Below are positions 63,701-64,000 of a stretch of 64,000 nucleotides of DNA, one piece after another. Under the pieces are notes generated by a model, which did no database searches, was not told the origin of the DNA, and worked only from the letters and a program-made list of their open reading frames with translations. The DNA comes from Clostridium facile. Lineage in GTDB: Bacteria; Bacillota; Clostridia; Oscillospirales; Ruminococcaceae. The position numbers were made by a program, and so were the translations under genes. The stretch is taken from positions 1,302,001-1,366,000 of the forward strand of contig NZ_JACOQK010000001.1 in assembly GCF_014297275.1 (NCBI RefSeq). The letters are read 5' to 3'. Every line of letters begins with the position of its first letter. Positions within the stretch are counted from its first letter, which is position 1.

Positions 63701-64000
63701 AACTGGTTGATGCAGGTTCTGGGTTCTTTAAGATTGAAAGCGCCTATGGTTCCCACCGGGTATTGGATTTGGAAGGTGGATCGACAAATGAGGGTGCGAA
63801 TCTGGTTGTTTACCAGAATTCCAATTCCCGCCCAACGCAAAAGTTTAAGTTTAAGGCATTGTCGGACGGAAGCTACCATATTGTAGCGAACACAGATGAT
63901 TTTGAAAAAGTCCTTAATCTGAATAGTAGCGGAACTACCAACGGAACCAACGTTACCATTTGGGGAAGTGGAGTTGACGGAAACAACTACCATTGGTACT
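60682..64000 (+). CDS. YD-repeat/Rhs-type surface protein, main part, runs off the window
   Basis: This frame continues the preceding one and is still open at the right edge (1106 residues seen). It begins MKLDSQEGYSILTIIPDTEW; GGGGAG lies before this ATG, so re-initiation is thinkable. Domains: DNRLRE-type beta-sandwich (about 10-190, TYIYSGKPTEATTPYHGSFL; ARPVTLDITKLVRDWYNTGK), YD repeats (about 285-560 and 880-955; ITDGAGNRLNFYYGNGMLNR), two carbohydrate-binding-like beta-sandwiches (about 570-870, NPILDPGFEEDRGNW; NLIYNPSFEDGQYHWGS), then a ricin-type beta-trefoil (about 965 on; QTYRIRNKVSGKYLDL, HNQEWKLVD). Rhs/YD proteins often end in a toxin domain, which would lie beyond the window. 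It is secreted only if joined to the upstream part. Confidence 0.85.
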   Translation, partial: MKLDSQEGYSILTIIPDTEWLLQDQRAYPVVIDPYTETSKGEKNIVDTYIYSGKPTEATTPYHGSFLIGNNYAEGSCRAYIKFTNLPQLSPGDIIYKGQINIWQYQFSAVGEQSFNISTHETSEWGDSITWNTAPWYSGTSLDYVQLTPNPEHQARPVTLDITKLVRDWYNTGKNYGIMIKSESEGRKAVARFFTSNYPFNTPGNYQIEGDGSQVHPSGIFYYKNASGLEDYWSYHEQSAGQAGTGYTNDYTGNLVWTHDDTATISNRLPITVSHIYNYSESQNNTHYGFGWRINAMEKFESSGIKDFPYVYTDSDGTKHYFYQKDGKYIDEDGLGMEYVSINEANGNILHKITLKDKTVLKFYSNGLLARTIDTNNNTIVYNYEGDSITDITDGAGNRLNFYYGNGMLNRIVDEAGRVTEFNYENLNLTRITYPDGTESKFEYGDDRRLTKAISPDGYNISYDYTRDMRVNRVSEITEYGTTGAIGQRLRISYRNGNTTIFESCGMDGNFDTPGDNLVTTCQFDNMGRAISVYDQDGNANSYQYYSEDLKRNKLSSVGSTQATACNPILDPGFEEDRGNWKSHADQAILYHVNYVNDQGYFLNTSLKVSTEQTSAICGSAQNISLPAGNYVLSGYIKTENVSGTQDNSGAALVAVINGQPHYSTPVTGTTDAEIDGGWQKVRTKFTLSGETMVTVRCDLVHASGTAWFDSIQIDRGETDSKFNLIYNPSFEDGQYHWGSTITPNAEIKWNGNHSALMDSGIGVDKNVGTNIQVSGKEGDIYMLSGWVKADLIPKDSSTCQIAAAVIYNNHDPKWVSFDANKYVGDWQYISGVVSTDDNDPSTNLDYVAIHVYLFNSNNPNPIYFDGIQLIKDDSQSFVYDNEGNLVSAATAADKSGFSYDGNDNISKLVDPSGRSFEYAYDKDTQNLMYAKNSDGVEYKFHYDANGNPTNAKVFGGDMATAVHAGQTYRIRNKVSGKYLDLIGNQDVDNGNVAQYEYTGQHNQEWKLVDAGSGFFKIESAYGSHRVLDLEGGSTNEGANLVVYQNSNSRPTQKFKFKALSDGSYHIVANTDDFEKVLNLNSSGTTNGTNVTIWGSGVDGNNYHWY

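Overview
The window looks like chromosome of a low-GC, Gram-positive gut Clostridia (best guess an Oscillospiraceae/Ruminococcaceae-type anaerobe) carrying accessory DNA. Evidence: strong GGAGG ribosome binding sites, a TTG start, U-tailed hairpin terminators, surface proteins with an AAKTGD-type sorting signal, bacitracin-type ABC/two-component modules, a CotJC-like manganese catalase, a GH25 lysozyme with LysM, and ICE-type ParA/ParB/helicase-methylase genes. There is no rRNA operon and no CRISPR array. All functional calls are from reading the sequence; no database search was run.

Layout. (1) 1-800: a minus-strand pair, a small MerR-like DNA-binding protein and a NurA-like protein running off the left edge. 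(2) 1.0-6.3 kb and 18.4-22.3 kb: two secreted GH78 alpha-L-rhamnosidases; 36.3-40.4 kb: a GH106-like rhamnosidase. All three end in the same FIVAR-repeat plus sorting-signal module. A membrane-bound AraC-type regulator (15.8-18.0 kb) faces the second GH78 gene, and a cupin-AraC regulator (40.7-41.7 kb) faces the GH106 gene. Together they form a cell-surface rhamnose-glycan utilisation system. (3) 7.3-9.3 kb: a MATE exporter and its divergent PadR regulator with two operator-like dyads. (4) 9.3-15.5 kb: an ABC transporter, two-component system and stand-alone receiver of the peptide-antibiotic-sensing type, ending in a decayed XRE/membrane gene. (5) 22.7 kb: tRNA-Arg(CCT) preceded by a degenerate copy of its own 5' half. 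(6) 23.4-33.9 kb: five minus-strand genes of giant multidomain proteins (TPR, SUFU, DUF4253, FGE-like, DUF4241, DUF5713, DUF1963-like), read here as a polyimmunity-type locus without a visible toxin; a TetR gene lies upstream. (7) 35.5 kb: Mn-catalase; 41.9-46.6 kb: a second two-component system and a P-type ATPase; 47.3 kb: GH25 lysozyme. (8) 48.4-64 kb: an IS200 remnant, then a mobile-element (ICE/plasmid-like) module: ParA, ParB, a helicase-methylase gene broken by a nonsense codon and a frameshift, a membrane protein, a cysteine-less primase-like protein, a probable type I toxin-antitoxin locus, a frameshifted anchored protein, and a large YD-repeat surface protein that runs off the right edge.

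The most interesting signals are a type I toxin-antitoxin locus at 58.3-58.65 kb (24-residue hydrophobic peptide, folding-back mRNA, perfect consensus antisense promoter), a complete TnpV-like gene overprinted in another frame inside the helicase-methylase linker (51.5-51.85 kb), and the polyimmunity-like gene cluster with its hairpin leader.
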